A stretch of 52,931 nt of DNA, taken from Bacteroidales bacterium (lineage in GTDB: Bacteria > Bacteroidota > Bacteroidia > Bacteroidales > Bacteroidaceae). Location of the stretch: positions 1-52,931 of the forward strand of contig JAQXZK010000028.1 in assembly GCA_029227175.1 (NCBI GenBank), written 5' to 3'. Below, piece by piece: positions 8,888 to 17,578 of the stretch (its first letter is position 1; every line of letters starts with the position of its first letter). The notes under the pieces are model-generated. The model was not told where the DNA came from. It ran no database searches and saw only the letters and a program-made list of their open reading frames with translations. Both the position numbers and the translations under genes were made by a program.

Positions 8888-10870
8888 ATGAAAACAAAGA
8901 CCCTCTATCTGGGAATGGCTCTTCTGGCCATGACAACGGCTGCACAAGCCAAAGACTACACACTGACCTCACCCGGAGGAAACGTAAAGACAACCATCAG
9001 CGTGACAGACCACGTAAGCTACACGGTCGAATACAACAACGTAGTAGTGGTCACCCCCTCTGCCGTCTCCATGACACTGGCCAACGGACGCGTCCTCGGA
9101 CAGAACCCCAGAGTGACCAAAACAACCAAGAAAGCCATTCACGAGACACTCAAACCTGTGGCTTATCGCAAAGCCAGCGTTGCAAACGACTGCAACTCAC
9201 TGACCCTCACATTCAAGGGAGGATACAGCCTGGAGTTCCGCAACTTTGACAACGGAGCTGCCTATCGCTTCATCCTGGCATTAGGCAAAGACGAGGTAAC
9301 CGTCAAGAACGAAACTGCCGAATTTAACTTTGCCGAGAACTATCCGGCCATCTACTCACACACCAACAGCAAGGGCACGGTAGACCAACAATTCTGCAAC
9401 TCGTTCGAGAACCTCTACACCTACAAAAACCTCAACGACATCCAGGAAGACCGCCTCATCATCCTACCGGCCATGGTACAACTGCCAAACAACATCAAAG
9501 CCTGCATCACCGAAGTCAACCAGTTCTCCTATCCGGGCATGCTGCTCCTGAAGGACAAGGAAGACACGGCACTCAACGGCGTCTTCGCACGCGTTCCAGA
9601 CCAAATGAAACAAGGCGGACACAACATGCTGCAGATGGTCGTGCAGAGCCGTCACGACTACATCGCCAAGATTGAAGGCACACGCACCATGCCATGGCGC
9701 GCCATCGCATTGTCAGCTGAAGACAAGGACATGACCGACAACGACATCGTCTACTGTCTGGCCGACGAGTGCCAGCTGGAAGACACCGACTGGATAAAAC
9801 CCGGCAAGGTAGCATGGGACTGGTGGAACGACTGGAACATCGAAGGCGTTGACTTCCGCGCCGGAATCAACAACGAAACCTACAAGTACTACATCGACTT
9901 CGCCAGCCAGTACGGCATCGAGTACGTAATCCTCGATGAAGGATGGGCCGTAAACCTCAAGGCAGACATGATGCAGGTCATCCCCGAGATAGACCTTCCG
10001 ATGCTCGTCAACTATGCCAAGAGCAAGAACGTAGGCATCATACTCTGGGGAGGCTACAAAGCCATGGACAAGGACATGGAAAACCTCTGCCGCCACTATA
10101 GCGAAATGGGTGTCAAAGGTTTCAAGATCGACTTCATGGACCGTGACGACCAGATTATCGTCGACTTCTACAACCGCCTGGCCAAAACCGCAGCGAAATA
10201 CAAACTAATGATCGACTTCCACGGAGCATTCAAACCAAGCGGCATGAACCGCACATGGCCGAACATAATCAACTACGAAGGTGTACACGGTCTGGAGCAG
10301 ATGAAGTGGGAAACACTGACCGAACAGGTGACCTATGACGTCACACTACCGTTTATCCGCCTGGTAGCAGGCCCGATGGACTACACACAGGGAGCCATGG
10401 TGAACATGAACCGCAAGAGCTACCGTGCCATCAATAGCGAACCGATGAGCATGGGTACACGTTGCCGCCAACTGGCCGAATACGTCATCTTCGACTCTCC
10501 GCTGAACATGCTCTGCGACTCTCCAAGCAACTACATGAAAGAACCGACATACACCCGCTTTGTAGCCGGTGTGCCAACCGTCTGGGACGAAACACGCACC
10601 CTCTCAGGCGAAGTAGCCAAGTATATCGTCACTGCACGCCGTACAGGCAACACCTGGTACATCGCCGGCATGACAAACTGGGACGCACGAACGGTCGATG
10701 TAGACCTCAGCTTCCTGGGCGAAGGATATACACTTGAAATCTATAAGGACGGTGTCAATGCCGACCGCAAAGGTACCGACTACAAGCACATCCCGTCCAC
10801 CCCATGCACCGGCAAGATCCAGATGTTCATGCAACCGGGCGGCGGCTTCATGATTAAGGCTACCAAGTAA
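8888..10870 (+). CDS. Secreted GH97 glycosidase, retaining (alpha-galactosidase-like) type
   Basis: A 660-residue GH97 enzyme with a signal peptide (about residues 1-21, ending AQA). It has the N-terminal sandwich, the barrel and the C-terminal sheet. The strand-4 motif is K413-I-D415-F, giving an Asp at the position of the nucleophile in retaining GH97 enzymes. E464 in INYEGVHG is the likely acid/base. This differs from the GH97 at 4491, which has Gly at the same place. The barrel entry WDWWNDWNIEGVDFRAG is typical of the alpha-galactosidase-like clade. A strong terminator follows. Galactose versus arabinose or other preference cannot be read. Confidence 0.9.
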   Translation: MKTKTLYLGMALLAMTTAAQAKDYTLTSPGGNVKTTISVTDHVSYTVEYNNVVVVTPSAVSMTLANGRVLGQNPRVTKTTKKAIHETLKPVAYRKASVANDCNSLTLTFKGGYSLEFRNFDNGAAYRFILALGKDEVTVKNETAEFNFAENYPAIYSHTNSKGTVDQQFCNSFENLYTYKNLNDIQEDRLIILPAMVQLPNNIKACITEVNQFSYPGMLLLKDKEDTALNGVFARVPDQMKQGGHNMLQMVVQSRHDYIAKIEGTRTMPWRAIALSAEDKDMTDNDIVYCLADECQLEDTDWIKPGKVAWDWWNDWNIEGVDFRAGINNETYKYYIDFASQYGIEYVILDEGWAVNLKADMMQVIPEIDLPMLVNYAKSKNVGIILWGGYKAMDKDMENLCRHYSEMGVKGFKIDFMDRDDQIIVDFYNRLAKTAAKYKLMIDFHGAFKPSGMNRTWPNIINYEGVHGLEQMKWETLTEQVTYDVTLPFIRLVAGPMDYTQGAMVNMNRKSYRAINSEPMSMGTRCRQLAEYVIFDSPLNMLCDSPSNYMKEPTYTRFVAGVPTVWDETRTLSGEVAKYIVTARRTGNTWYIAGMTNWDARTVDVDLSFLGEGYTLEIYKDGVNADRKGTDYKHIPSTPCTGKIQMFMQPGGGFMIKATK

Positions 10871-10915
10871 GCTGACACTCGTTCAAGCAAACACACACTG
10901 AAGCTTTTACCTGAT

Positions 10916-10962
10916 AGAGACTGCATCGCGAACAAAAACAACGATGCAGTCTCTCTTTTTTT
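10916..10962 (+). terminator. Rho-independent terminator after the second GH97 gene
   Basis: AGAGACTGCATCG (10916-10928) and CGATGCAGTCTCT (10942-10954) form a perfect 13-bp stem with a 13-nt loop, followed by a C and a run of T. It ends the SIMPL-DUF1080-GH97 unit. Confidence 0.88.
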
Positions 10963-11115
10963 GACACCTTCACCACCTACACACATGACAAACTACAATG
11001 TCACGACAGCCCCAAAAGGGGAAACACACACTGCATGTAACGGAGAATACATGTTTTAAAACATTTTTTTTCGCAATAATACGTTGTTTGTATTCAGCCA
11101 AAAGAAAATTATCAT

Positions 11116-11123
11116 TACATTTG
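11116..11123 (+). promoter_or_regulatory. -7 box upstream of the DUF4492-cydAB operon
   Basis: TACATTTG matches TAnnTTTG, 20 nt before the ATG at 11144. A TTTG at 11087-11090 is 25 nt upstream, longer than the usual spacer. Confidence 0.5.
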
Positions 11124-11143
11124 ACACAAATGCTAAAGTTATA

Positions 11144-11353
11144 ATGAAGAAAAACATCATCGTACGTATTGGCAACTTCTACTACGAAGGTTTTCGTCAA
11201 ATGACCATTGGCCGTACCTTGTGGCTCATTATCCTGATAAAGCTATTTATCATCTTCGCCGTCCTTCGCCTCTTTTTTTTCCAGCCCGCTTTGCAGGGAA
11301 GTGATTCGGAAAAAGCCAAACAAGTGCGTGAGAACCTGATTGCTCCTCCCTGA
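11144..11353 (+). CDS. DUF4492 small membrane protein of the cytochrome bd operon
   Basis: A 69-residue protein with one hydrophobic segment (about residues 24-46, rich in I/L/F). It is recognisable as DUF4492 by the block RIGNFYYEGFRQMTIGRTLW. Members of this family sit directly before cydAB in Bacteroidota and may be small accessory subunits or assembly factors, by analogy with CydX; that role is inference. ATG 11144 is chosen over an upstream in-frame start at 11084 because the family begins with a short basic MKKN-like end and the -7 box lies between them. cydA follows after 113 nt. Confidence 0.85.
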   Translation: MKKNIIVRIGNFYYEGFRQMTIGRTLWLIILIKLFIIFAVLRLFFFQPALQGSDSEKAKQVRENLIAPP

Positions 11354-11466
11354 CCACCGGAAAGGACAGGCAAAGAAACCCCGTCCGGCCTACCCTTCGC
11401 GAAACAAGAAAACAAAACATTTCAACATTCGAAAATTCTAAACCTTAAACCCTTTAAATTTATACC

Positions 11467-13023
11467 ATGGAATCAGTTGTTGATTGGTCAAGGGCGCAAT
11501 TCGCTCTTACAGCCTGTTATCATTGGATGTTCGTACCTCTCACGTTGGGTTTGGGCATCATCGTTGCCCTGCTCGAAACCATCTACTATCGCACACGCGA
11601 CAAAAAATGGCTTGACATCTGCAAGTTCTGGATGATGCTGTTCGGTGTCAACTTTGCCATCGGTGTTGCGACAGGCATCATTCTGGAGTTTGAATTTGGC
11701 ACAAACTGGAGTAATTATTCCTGGTTCGTGGGAGACATCTTCGGAGCCCCACTGGCCATTGAGGGCATCTTCGCCTTCTTCTGCGAAAGCACTTTCTTCG
11801 CCGTGATGATGTTCGGATGGAAGAAATTCTCGCCCGGACAGCACTTGGCTGCAACCTGGCTCACAGCCATCGGCGCTACCTTCTCTGCCTGGTGGATTTT
11901 AGTAGCCAACGCCTGGATGCAATATCCCGTGGGCATGGAGTTCTCACCCGAACAGATGCGTAACGTGATGGTAGACTTCTGCGCCGTTGCCTTCTCGCCC
12001 GTTGCTGTCAATAAATTCCTCCATACGGTACAGGCCGCATGGTGCTTGGGAAGCGTGTTTGTCATCGGCATAAGCGGATGGTATCTGCTGAAGCAACGAG
12101 ACACCGACTTTGCCTTGAAGTCAATCAAGATAGCCGGTATTGTCGGTGTAATAGGTATCCTCATGACCATGTTCACCGGCGACGGCACAGCGGTACAGGT
12201 TACCAAGACTCAGCCCATGAAGTTAGCGGCTATGGAAGGACTCTATGAAGGACAGGAAGGAACACCACTCATAGGCTTCGGCATCGTAAACCCCAAGAAG
12301 ACTTACGACAACGACGAGAAGCCCATGCTCTTCGAGATTGCCATTCCAAAAGGTCTCTCCATTCTGGGCCGTCACGACATGAACGCCTTCATCCCCGGTA
12401 TCAAGGACATCATTGAGGGCAAGGACATCATTGACGGAAAGATGGTCAACACCGTTTCTTATGCCGAACGCATCGAACGAGGCAAACAGGCACAGGCTGC
12501 CCTCCGACAATATAACGAAGCCAAGAAAGTGGGCGATACGGCAGCCATGCAACAGGCCGAGACCGACTTGAAGAAGGATTACGCCTTCTTCGGCTACGGA
12601 TACTTCGACAAGGTAGAGGATGCCATCCCTAACGTACAGGCCGTATTCTACACCTTCCACATCATGGTGATGATAGGCGGCTACCTGTTGGTATTCATCC
12701 TCCTCACGATGTTTATGGCCTGCAAGAAACCCGAATGGCTCACCTTCCGCTTCAAGAACATCATGCTCTTCCCCGTTGTGGCACTCCTGTCCATTCCGCT
12801 GGTATGGATATGCCACCAGTGCGGATGGTTCGTAGCCGAGATGGGACGCCAGCCCTGGACCATTCAGGACATACTTCCTGTTCAGGCTGCCATATCCAGC
12901 CTCTCGACATCACAAGTCATGACCACGTTCATTCTCTTCGCCATTCTCTTCTCCATTCTCTTCATTGCCGAAGTCGGAATCATGTGGAAGCAAATCAAAA
13001 AAGGACCTAACTATAACTCTTAA
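11467..13023 (+). CDS. cydA: Cytochrome bd ubiquinol oxidase subunit I
   Basis: A 518-residue subunit I of cytochrome bd, which oxidises quinol and reduces oxygen to water at low oxygen tension in the inner membrane. H19 in CYHWMF fits the haem b595 ligand. The CESTFFAVMMFGW block carries the conserved acidic residues of the proton path, and the invariant GRQPW motif is present (EMGRQPWTIQ). About nine membrane segments are visible. Between segments 6 and 7 there is a charged Q-loop region with an insert rich in K, E and A (about residues 280-390). cydB starts 11 nt downstream. In anaerobic gut Bacteroidales this enzyme allows nanoaerobic respiration and oxygen scavenging. Confidence 0.97.
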   Translation: MESVVDWSRAQFALTACYHWMFVPLTLGLGIIVALLETIYYRTRDKKWLDICKFWMMLFGVNFAIGVATGIILEFEFGTNWSNYSWFVGDIFGAPLAIEGIFAFFCESTFFAVMMFGWKKFSPGQHLAATWLTAIGATFSAWWILVANAWMQYPVGMEFSPEQMRNVMVDFCAVAFSPVAVNKFLHTVQAAWCLGSVFVIGISGWYLLKQRDTDFALKSIKIAGIVGVIGILMTMFTGDGTAVQVTKTQPMKLAAMEGLYEGQEGTPLIGFGIVNPKKTYDNDEKPMLFEIAIPKGLSILGRHDMNAFIPGIKDIIEGKDIIDGKMVNTVSYAERIERGKQAQAALRQYNEAKKVGDTAAMQQAETDLKKDYAFFGYGYFDKVEDAIPNVQAVFYTFHIMVMIGGYLLVFILLTMFMACKKPEWLTFRFKNIMLFPVVALLSIPLVWICHQCGWFVAEMGRQPWTIQDILPVQAAISSLSTSQVMTTFILFAILFSILFIAEVGIMWKQIKKGPNYNS

Positions 13024-13034
13024 CTCATAGTCAC

Positions 13035-14126
13035 ATGGATTACACATTGTTGCAAGAATATTGGTGGCTACTCATCAGCATCTTGGGAGCCGCCTTGGTA
13101 TTTCTGTTGTTTGTGCAGGGAGCACAGAGCATGTTTTTACAACACATGACCGACACACAACGAGAGAAAATGGTTGAAGCGGTGGCTCACCGCTGGGAAC
13201 TTACCTTTACAACCCTTGTCGTGTTTGGCGGAGCCTTCTTCGCATCCTTCCCCCTGTTCTACTCAACCAGCTTCGGTGGTGCATACTGGGTGTGGATGCT
13301 CATCCTCTTCGGTTTTGTCGTGCAAGCCGTCAGCTATAAGTACCGCAGCGCCGAAGGAAACCTCTTGGGAAGAAAGACTTACGACACACTGCTTTTCCTA
13401 AACGGCATCCTGGCCCCCGTCCTTCTTGGCGGAGCCGTTTCAACATTCTTCTTCGGCAGTGACTTCACTGTCTCCAAGGGCCTCATCGTTGAAGATGGAG
13501 GTATCATCTCCAGTTGGGGTGCTTGGCACGGGTTGGAGGTCCTGACCGATTGGCGTGTCGTTGCCTTTGGCGTAATGGTACTCTTCCTCACCAGAGTACT
13601 GGCCAACCTCTGGTACATCAACCAGGTTGATGACGAGGAAACACGCACCTGGAACCGACGCCAGCTGCTCATCAATGCACCTGTCTTCGTCGTGCTTTTC
13701 CTCGCCATCGTGGTCACATTGCTGCTTGCCGACGGTTATCAGACAGTGGGCGAACACCAGTTCGAGATTGTCCCGCGCAAATACTTCCACAACCTCTTCG
13801 GGAGCCTCATCACCCTCGCCTTCTTCCTCATTGGCACAGTACAGGTATTATACGGCATTGTGATGAGCCTCATTAAGTCCACCTTCACACGAGGCATCTG
13901 GTCTGCCGGAATAGGCACCGTTATGGTGGTCATGTCACTCTTCTGGATAGCCGGTTACTTCAACACCCCTTACTATCCGTCCTACGCAGACATTTCCTCC
14001 TCACTCACCATCTACAACTCATCCTCGTCAGAGTTCACCCTCTACGTCATGAGCATCGTGAGCCTCTTCATCCCGGTTGTCATCGCCTACATCTCATGGG
14101 TATGGTACAAATTCACGAAGAAGTGA
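13035..14126 (+). CDS. cydB: Cytochrome bd ubiquinol oxidase subunit II
   Basis: A 363-residue subunit II of cytochrome bd, the structural partner of CydA. It is almost wholly hydrophobic, with about eight or nine membrane segments, and carries family blocks such as YWWLLISILGAALVFLLFVQGAQ near the N-terminus and a terminal WVWYKF helix end. It follows cydA by 11 nt, so the two are certainly co-transcribed. As usual for subunit II it lacks an obvious haem ligand set. A small conserved-looking ORF follows after 57 nt. Confidence 0.95.
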   Translation: MDYTLLQEYWWLLISILGAALVFLLFVQGAQSMFLQHMTDTQREKMVEAVAHRWELTFTTLVVFGGAFFASFPLFYSTSFGGAYWVWMLILFGFVVQAVSYKYRSAEGNLLGRKTYDTLLFLNGILAPVLLGGAVSTFFFGSDFTVSKGLIVEDGGIISSWGAWHGLEVLTDWRVVAFGVMVLFLTRVLANLWYINQVDDEETRTWNRRQLLINAPVFVVLFLAIVVTLLLADGYQTVGEHQFEIVPRKYFHNLFGSLITLAFFLIGTVQVLYGIVMSLIKSTFTRGIWSAGIGTVMVVMSLFWIAGYFNTPYYPSYADISSSLTIYNSSSSEFTLYVMSIVSLFIPVVIAYISWVWYKFTKK

Positions 14127-14183
14127 CGTCACTCCTTCACCAAGAAACCGAATAACTACACTTTTCTTTAATAACTGAAAACT

Positions 14184-14423
14184 ATGAACCATTCAGAACT
14201 TGACTCCTGGTTTTGCTCTTTGAGCGTAAAACAGAAAGAACACATTGCTTGCAGAGTGCTGAAGAAACAAGGGAAAGACCCGAAAGAAGGCGTCTATCCG
14301 CATTGCGCAACCATCTGGAACGCACTCGACGAGTCGAAGAAACAGTACATACACGACCATTGCACCGACCAGCATGGCATGTGGATTCAAGAAGGAGGCG
14401 ATGCTCCGTTCTACTCCTATTAA
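14184..14423 (+). CDS. Small soluble protein after cydB, function unknown
   Basis: A 79-residue acidic/basic mixed protein with no signal peptide or membrane helix. I do not recognise the family. It has three Cys-His-containing segments (SWFCSL, YPHCATIW, DHCTDQHGMW), which could suggest metal or haem binding, but this is speculation. Codon use resembles the neighbours, it starts with ATG after a gap suited to co-transcription with cydAB, and its stop codon abuts the first AACCCAAATCGGTCAAT repeat. It could be a small accessory of the oxidase operon or a chance passenger. Confidence 0.65.
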   Translation: MNHSELDSWFCSLSVKQKEHIACRVLKKQGKDPKEGVYPHCATIWNALDESKKQYIHDHCTDQHGMWIQEGGDAPFYSY

Positions 14424-14587
14424 ACCCAAATCGGTCAATTAGGATTTTAGACAAGCGAACGCGAGTTCGACGAAATCCAGGAAACAAACAAGCCGTGTGT
14501 CCGATGTACGCTTTGTACACGGATGCACGGCTAAATTATTGTCTTGAACGCAAACCTCTATTTAGGCCTCAACCCAAATCGGTCAAT
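14423..14587. repeat. Interspersed element bounded by direct AACCCAAATCGGTCAAT repeats, with hairpin
   Basis: The 17-bp sequence AACCCAAATCGGTCAAT occurs at 14423-14439 and again at 14571-14587 in direct orientation. Between them lies the CAAACAAGCCGTGTGTCC hairpin (14491-14532), which recurs at 31494-31534. The unit has no credible ORF. Confidence 0.7.
14491..14532 (+). repeat. Repeated RNA-like hairpin, copy 1
   Basis: AGCCGTGTGTCCG and CGGATGCACGGCT close a 42-nt stem-loop in which two positions pair as G-U wobble. An inner TGTAC/GTACA helix caps it. The same outer helix with a different inner helix occurs at 31494-31534. The pairing is kept while bases change, which suggests selection on structure. 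Confidence 0.65.
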
Positions 14588-14772
14588 AAAAACGCACGTA
14601 GGTTCTCTTGTCGCTGAAGTCAGATGCATGCTGGTTCTGTTTTGTCTCTCTCCGTGTCATCTTGCTTTCCACTTCATCTCGACAGAGCCCGCTATGCCTT
14701 CGATGAAGTGGTCGAAGGCCTGACACAGATATAGATAAACCTAGACCAGAAATTCTATTGAACGATTTGGGT
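14571..14772 (-). mobile_element. MITE-like element, copy 2 (about 202 bp)
   Basis: The element is bounded by ACCCAAATCGGTCAATA (left) and the inverted CTATTGAACGATTTGGGT (right). Its reverse complement aligns over most of its length with 42076-42265, including the block GTCAGGCCTTCGACCAC. It has no transposase, so it may be a non-autonomous element moved in trans or a structured repeat. Short ORFs inside it share a peptide pattern with the other copy only because the DNA is homologous. Confidence 0.7.
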
Positions 14773-14826
14773 ACAAGCAAATGCGGCACAAACATCTGAA
14801 ACCACCAAAGGCAGTTAAAGTGCCCC

Positions 14827-14864
14827 AAAAAAAATCCCCCACCCCTAAAAGCTAGGTGGAGGAT
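14827..14864 (-). terminator. Rho-independent terminator after the GH88 gene
   Basis: Read on the minus strand, ATCCTCCACCTA pairs with a TAGGGGTGGGGGAT stretch (with G-U pairs) and is followed by eight T. It lies about 40 nt after the stop codon of the GH88 gene. Confidence 0.85.
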
Positions 14865-14900
14865 TATTCTTATGTAACGCGTATGTGTAGCGCGCCCTTA

Positions 14901-16079
14901 TTACTTATTCAAGGCGCGGTAGCGGAGAAGTGCTTCCAAGTAATAATAGTCGGCGTATGTCAACGGAACATCAATCTCGCTATTACCCTTGAAATGACCT
15001 ACGCTGCGGCGGAGAAGGAAACTGCAGTTTGTACCCGGTTCGGCCAGATATTTGGGTGTAGCCATAGAGCGCATCTGCTTCTCGGCTGTAGCGAGATAGC
15101 ACTTAGATGCCTCTGCGTCCTTTGTCAAGGTACTGAGCTGTACCAAAGCAGAAGCCATAATCGCACCGGCTGATGTATCGCGGTGTTCTTCACCGTTCGG
15201 AGCATCAAAGTCCCAGAAAGGAATACCGTCTTCCGGCAAACGTGGAATCAAAGCCTTGGCAATGTTCTCTGCCTGTGCCAGATAACGCTCTTCGCCAGAG
15301 AAAGCATACATCATTGTATAGCCGTAAAGACCCCAAGCCTGACCACGAGCCCATGCAGACTCATCGCTATATCCCTGATGTGTGCACTTCATGTTCACCT
15401 CACCGGTCTCCGGATTATAATCCACAACATGGAATGAAGTATAGTCGGGACGGAAGTGATTCTTGATAGTTGTATCGGCATGAGTCTTAGCAATGGTGCG
15501 GAGTGTGTCATTATTGAACATATCGCCCACTGACATGAGCAGCTCAAGGTTCATCATATTGTCGATGATGACCGGACACTGCCAGCGCTTGTTGGATCCC
15601 CAACTCTGAATACAACCTACGTGCTCTCTGAAACGGGTAGCGAGAGAATGCGCTGCCACGTTGAGCACCTCCTTGTAAGCCTCATTGCCTGTAAGGCGAT
15701 AAGCGTTTCCATAGCTGCAGTTTATCATGAAGCCGACATCGTGATTGTCGGTTACAAACTTCACAGAGTCCAGTTTCAAGGTATTCTTGATGGCAAGTTC
15801 CTTCACGGTATCATCGTTGGTGTATTCATAAACATACCACAGCGAACCGGGATAGAAACCACTGCACCACCAGTAACGGCTGGAAGTCTGGAAAGTACTA
15901 TCGGCAGAGATAGTTTTTGGCAGTTGCTTGGGGCCGAGCTGTGCATCCATAGCAATCATCTGCTGCTTGGCAACATCAAACACACGAGCGGTCATTTCTT
16001 CCATAGTCTCCTGCTTGGGAGCAGAAGCACATGAGGCCAAAACAGCGAGACCGAGAATTGATAAGTTTCTAAGTTTCAT
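14901..16079 (-). CDS. GH88 unsaturated glucuronyl hydrolase, lipoprotein
   Basis: A 392-residue family 88 enzyme that hydrolyses the unsaturated uronic acid left at oligosaccharide ends by polysaccharide lyases. It has an alpha/alpha-barrel fold. A lipobox (VLASC, Cys17) marks it as a lipoprotein, so it probably acts in the periplasm or at the outer membrane. Candidate catalytic Asp residues are D114 in NHDVGF and D173 in IIDNMMNLELL, in the contexts expected for the family. The ARGQAWGLYGY block is also typical. It lies 57 nt downstream of the esterase gene and in the same window as PL8 and another lyase, fitting degradation of glycosaminoglycan-like or glucuronan-like polymers. Confidence 0.9.
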   Translation of the reverse strand: MKLRNLSILGLAVLASCASAPKQETMEEMTARVFDVAKQQMIAMDAQLGPKQLPKTISADSTFQTSSRYWWCSGFYPGSLWYVYEYTNDDTVKELAIKNTLKLDSVKFVTDNHDVGFMINCSYGNAYRLTGNEAYKEVLNVAAHSLATRFREHVGCIQSWGSNKRWQCPVIIDNMMNLELLMSVGDMFNNDTLRTIAKTHADTTIKNHFRPDYTSFHVVDYNPETGEVNMKCTHQGYSDESAWARGQAWGLYGYTMMYAFSGEERYLAQAENIAKALIPRLPEDGIPFWDFDAPNGEEHRDTSAGAIMASALVQLSTLTKDAEASKCYLATAEKQMRSMATPKYLAEPGTNCSFLLRRSVGHFKGNSEIDVPLTYADYYYLEALLRYRALNK

Positions 16080-16136
16080 AGTTTTTACTCTTTTTGTTTT
16101 AGATTAGAAATTTAGTTTGAAATAATAAGTGATGAA

Positions 16137-17393
16137 TCATTCTTTTAACAGTTCCTTAACCCAAGGCAATACATACTCGGCCTTAAAGCCATGATGAGGA
16201 GGGTCTACATTGGCCAAACGGAAATGCGTCTCTACATCAATTCCCTCCGGCTGGTGTTCCAAGTCCACTTGACGAGTAGATGCATCCTGATACATTTTAT
16301 AATGTATAGGTAGGAAGCCATCAGGATTGCCAGACACTTCGAATGCCTTCCGGACAAGGCGAAAGTCTCTGTCCATACCACCCTCCGGACAAATGACCGG
16401 GCGAGGTGCCAAGGCAGCCACCAAGTCAGGAAAATCAAAGTACATGAGAAAACCGGGAATGAGGTGAGCAATGTCATTGGGATAACTGCGATGCCCGTCA
16501 GCCTGAGGCTTGGTCATGGTCAGGATGCGCTCACGTGTACGACAAAGATAGTCATTATAGACAAAAGCATAGATTTCGTCGTCCATGACTCCAATAGCCA
16601 TCAGGGGTTCAGTGCCGAAAGAGAAACCGCTGAAAATGATGCGGTCGCGACGAACCTCCGGAAGCCTCTTCACCCAGTCAAGTATCAACTTACTGACATA
16701 AGATGAATAACCCAGATAGCTCCAGTTGAGTTCCAACATGGCACGGCCAAAAGTAGCAAAGTCGTACGAACCCAATCCTGCAGCCCACTCTGTATCACAA
16801 CATTCGCCACTGCCTGGATTGTCCACTACAACGGTGATGTATCCCTCACGCACATACTGGCGAGCCATACCCATAGATTGAGGATTATACTCCTCTCCCG
16901 GTTTATTCAGAGACGGCTCACCAGCAAGCCCTTCCTTGGTCTGCCCCCATCCCGGCGTGCAGAATATGGCAGGAAGCGGTTTCTTCCCGGAAGCATTGTC
17001 CGGGACCAGCATAAGGAAGGATACAACAGCTTTTTCAAATGGATAGACCTCCCATTTCTCCACCCGATACCCTTCTCGCTGCGTGACATGCACACGCTTC
17101 GGAGCCGGCTGCCCTTTGACAATCGGGTGCTTCATGAGCAATGTCATGGCTTGCTTCACGTGAGACTTCCACGTTGCGAATTCCTCTCGGGCCATCTCCG
17201 GACGAAACTGCAACATCGGTTCTGCTGCTTTCATCAGCTGATTGCCAATCGCTCGCGACGAAGCATATCTTCCGTCCGCACGTGAGGTTTTGTATGTAGC
17301 ATAATCTTCGGGATTAAACGTTTTCTGTTGCGCGTAAAGTGTATTTGCCACCAACACGGCAAGTATTCCAATGAGTATGTGTCGCTTTTCCAT
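16137..17393 (-). CDS. Secreted alpha/beta-hydrolase, putative carbohydrate esterase
   Basis: A 418-residue secreted hydrolase with a signal peptide (about residues 1-21, ending LYA-Q). The nucleophile elbow is G256-F-S258-F-G260. An oxyanion-type block (CTPGWGQ) and a DNPGSGE loop are visible. Relatives include acetyl-xylan-esterase-like and dienelactone-hydrolase-like proteins common beside bacteroidal GH/PL genes. De-esterification of a polysaccharide is therefore likely, but the ester is unknown. ATG 17393 is preferred to an in-frame TTG at 17408, because it gives a standard basic start before the signal peptide. It is divergent from the GH78-xyl operon and precedes GH88. Confidence 0.78.
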   Translation of the reverse strand: MEKRHILIGILAVLVANTLYAQQKTFNPEDYATYKTSRADGRYASSRAIGNQLMKAAEPMLQFRPEMAREEFATWKSHVKQAMTLLMKHPIVKGQPAPKRVHVTQREGYRVEKWEVYPFEKAVVSFLMLVPDNASGKKPLPAIFCTPGWGQTKEGLAGEPSLNKPGEEYNPQSMGMARQYVREGYITVVVDNPGSGECCDTEWAAGLGSYDFATFGRAMLELNWSYLGYSSYVSKLILDWVKRLPEVRRDRIIFSGFSFGTEPLMAIGVMDDEIYAFVYNDYLCRTRERILTMTKPQADGHRSYPNDIAHLIPGFLMYFDFPDLVAALAPRPVICPEGGMDRDFRLVRKAFEVSGNPDGFLPIHYKMYQDASTRQVDLEHQPEGIDVETHFRLANVDPPHHGFKAEYVLPWVKELLKE

Positions 17394-17544
17394 TGTATTA
17401 AATTCCAAGATTTTCTGCGCAAATTTGAGAATTTATCCGTTGAATGGCAAATAATGCGTTAATTAAATACAATTTTCACCAAACACAACCACCATTCATT
17501 ACCACTTTTTCTATCAATAAACGTTAATACATTAAAGTTTTTCC

Positions 17545-17552
17545 TACCTTTG
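17545..17552 (+). promoter_or_regulatory. -7 box for the GH78-xylBAE-lyase operon
   Basis: TACCTTTG matches TAnnTTTG, 26 nt before the start codon at 17579. No clear TTTG is present 21 nt upstream, so an activator may be needed. Confidence 0.5.
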
Positions 17553-17578
17553 CCAATGAACTTAATATATACCATGAT

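Noticed and set aside
10975..11025. Possible stray monomer of the 43-bp satellite (ACACATGACAAAC...GTCACGAC)
   Set aside because: Only short similarity and no second unit in register, so it is likely chance.
14441..14490. tRNA-like stretch with GTTCGAC before the hairpin
   Set aside because: No cloverleaf could be formed, and the GTTCGAC belongs to the repeated element, as also at 31470.
17394..17408. TTG start for the esterase gene
   Set aside because: It adds five residues before a normal MEKRH signal-peptide start. ATG 17393 is preferred.
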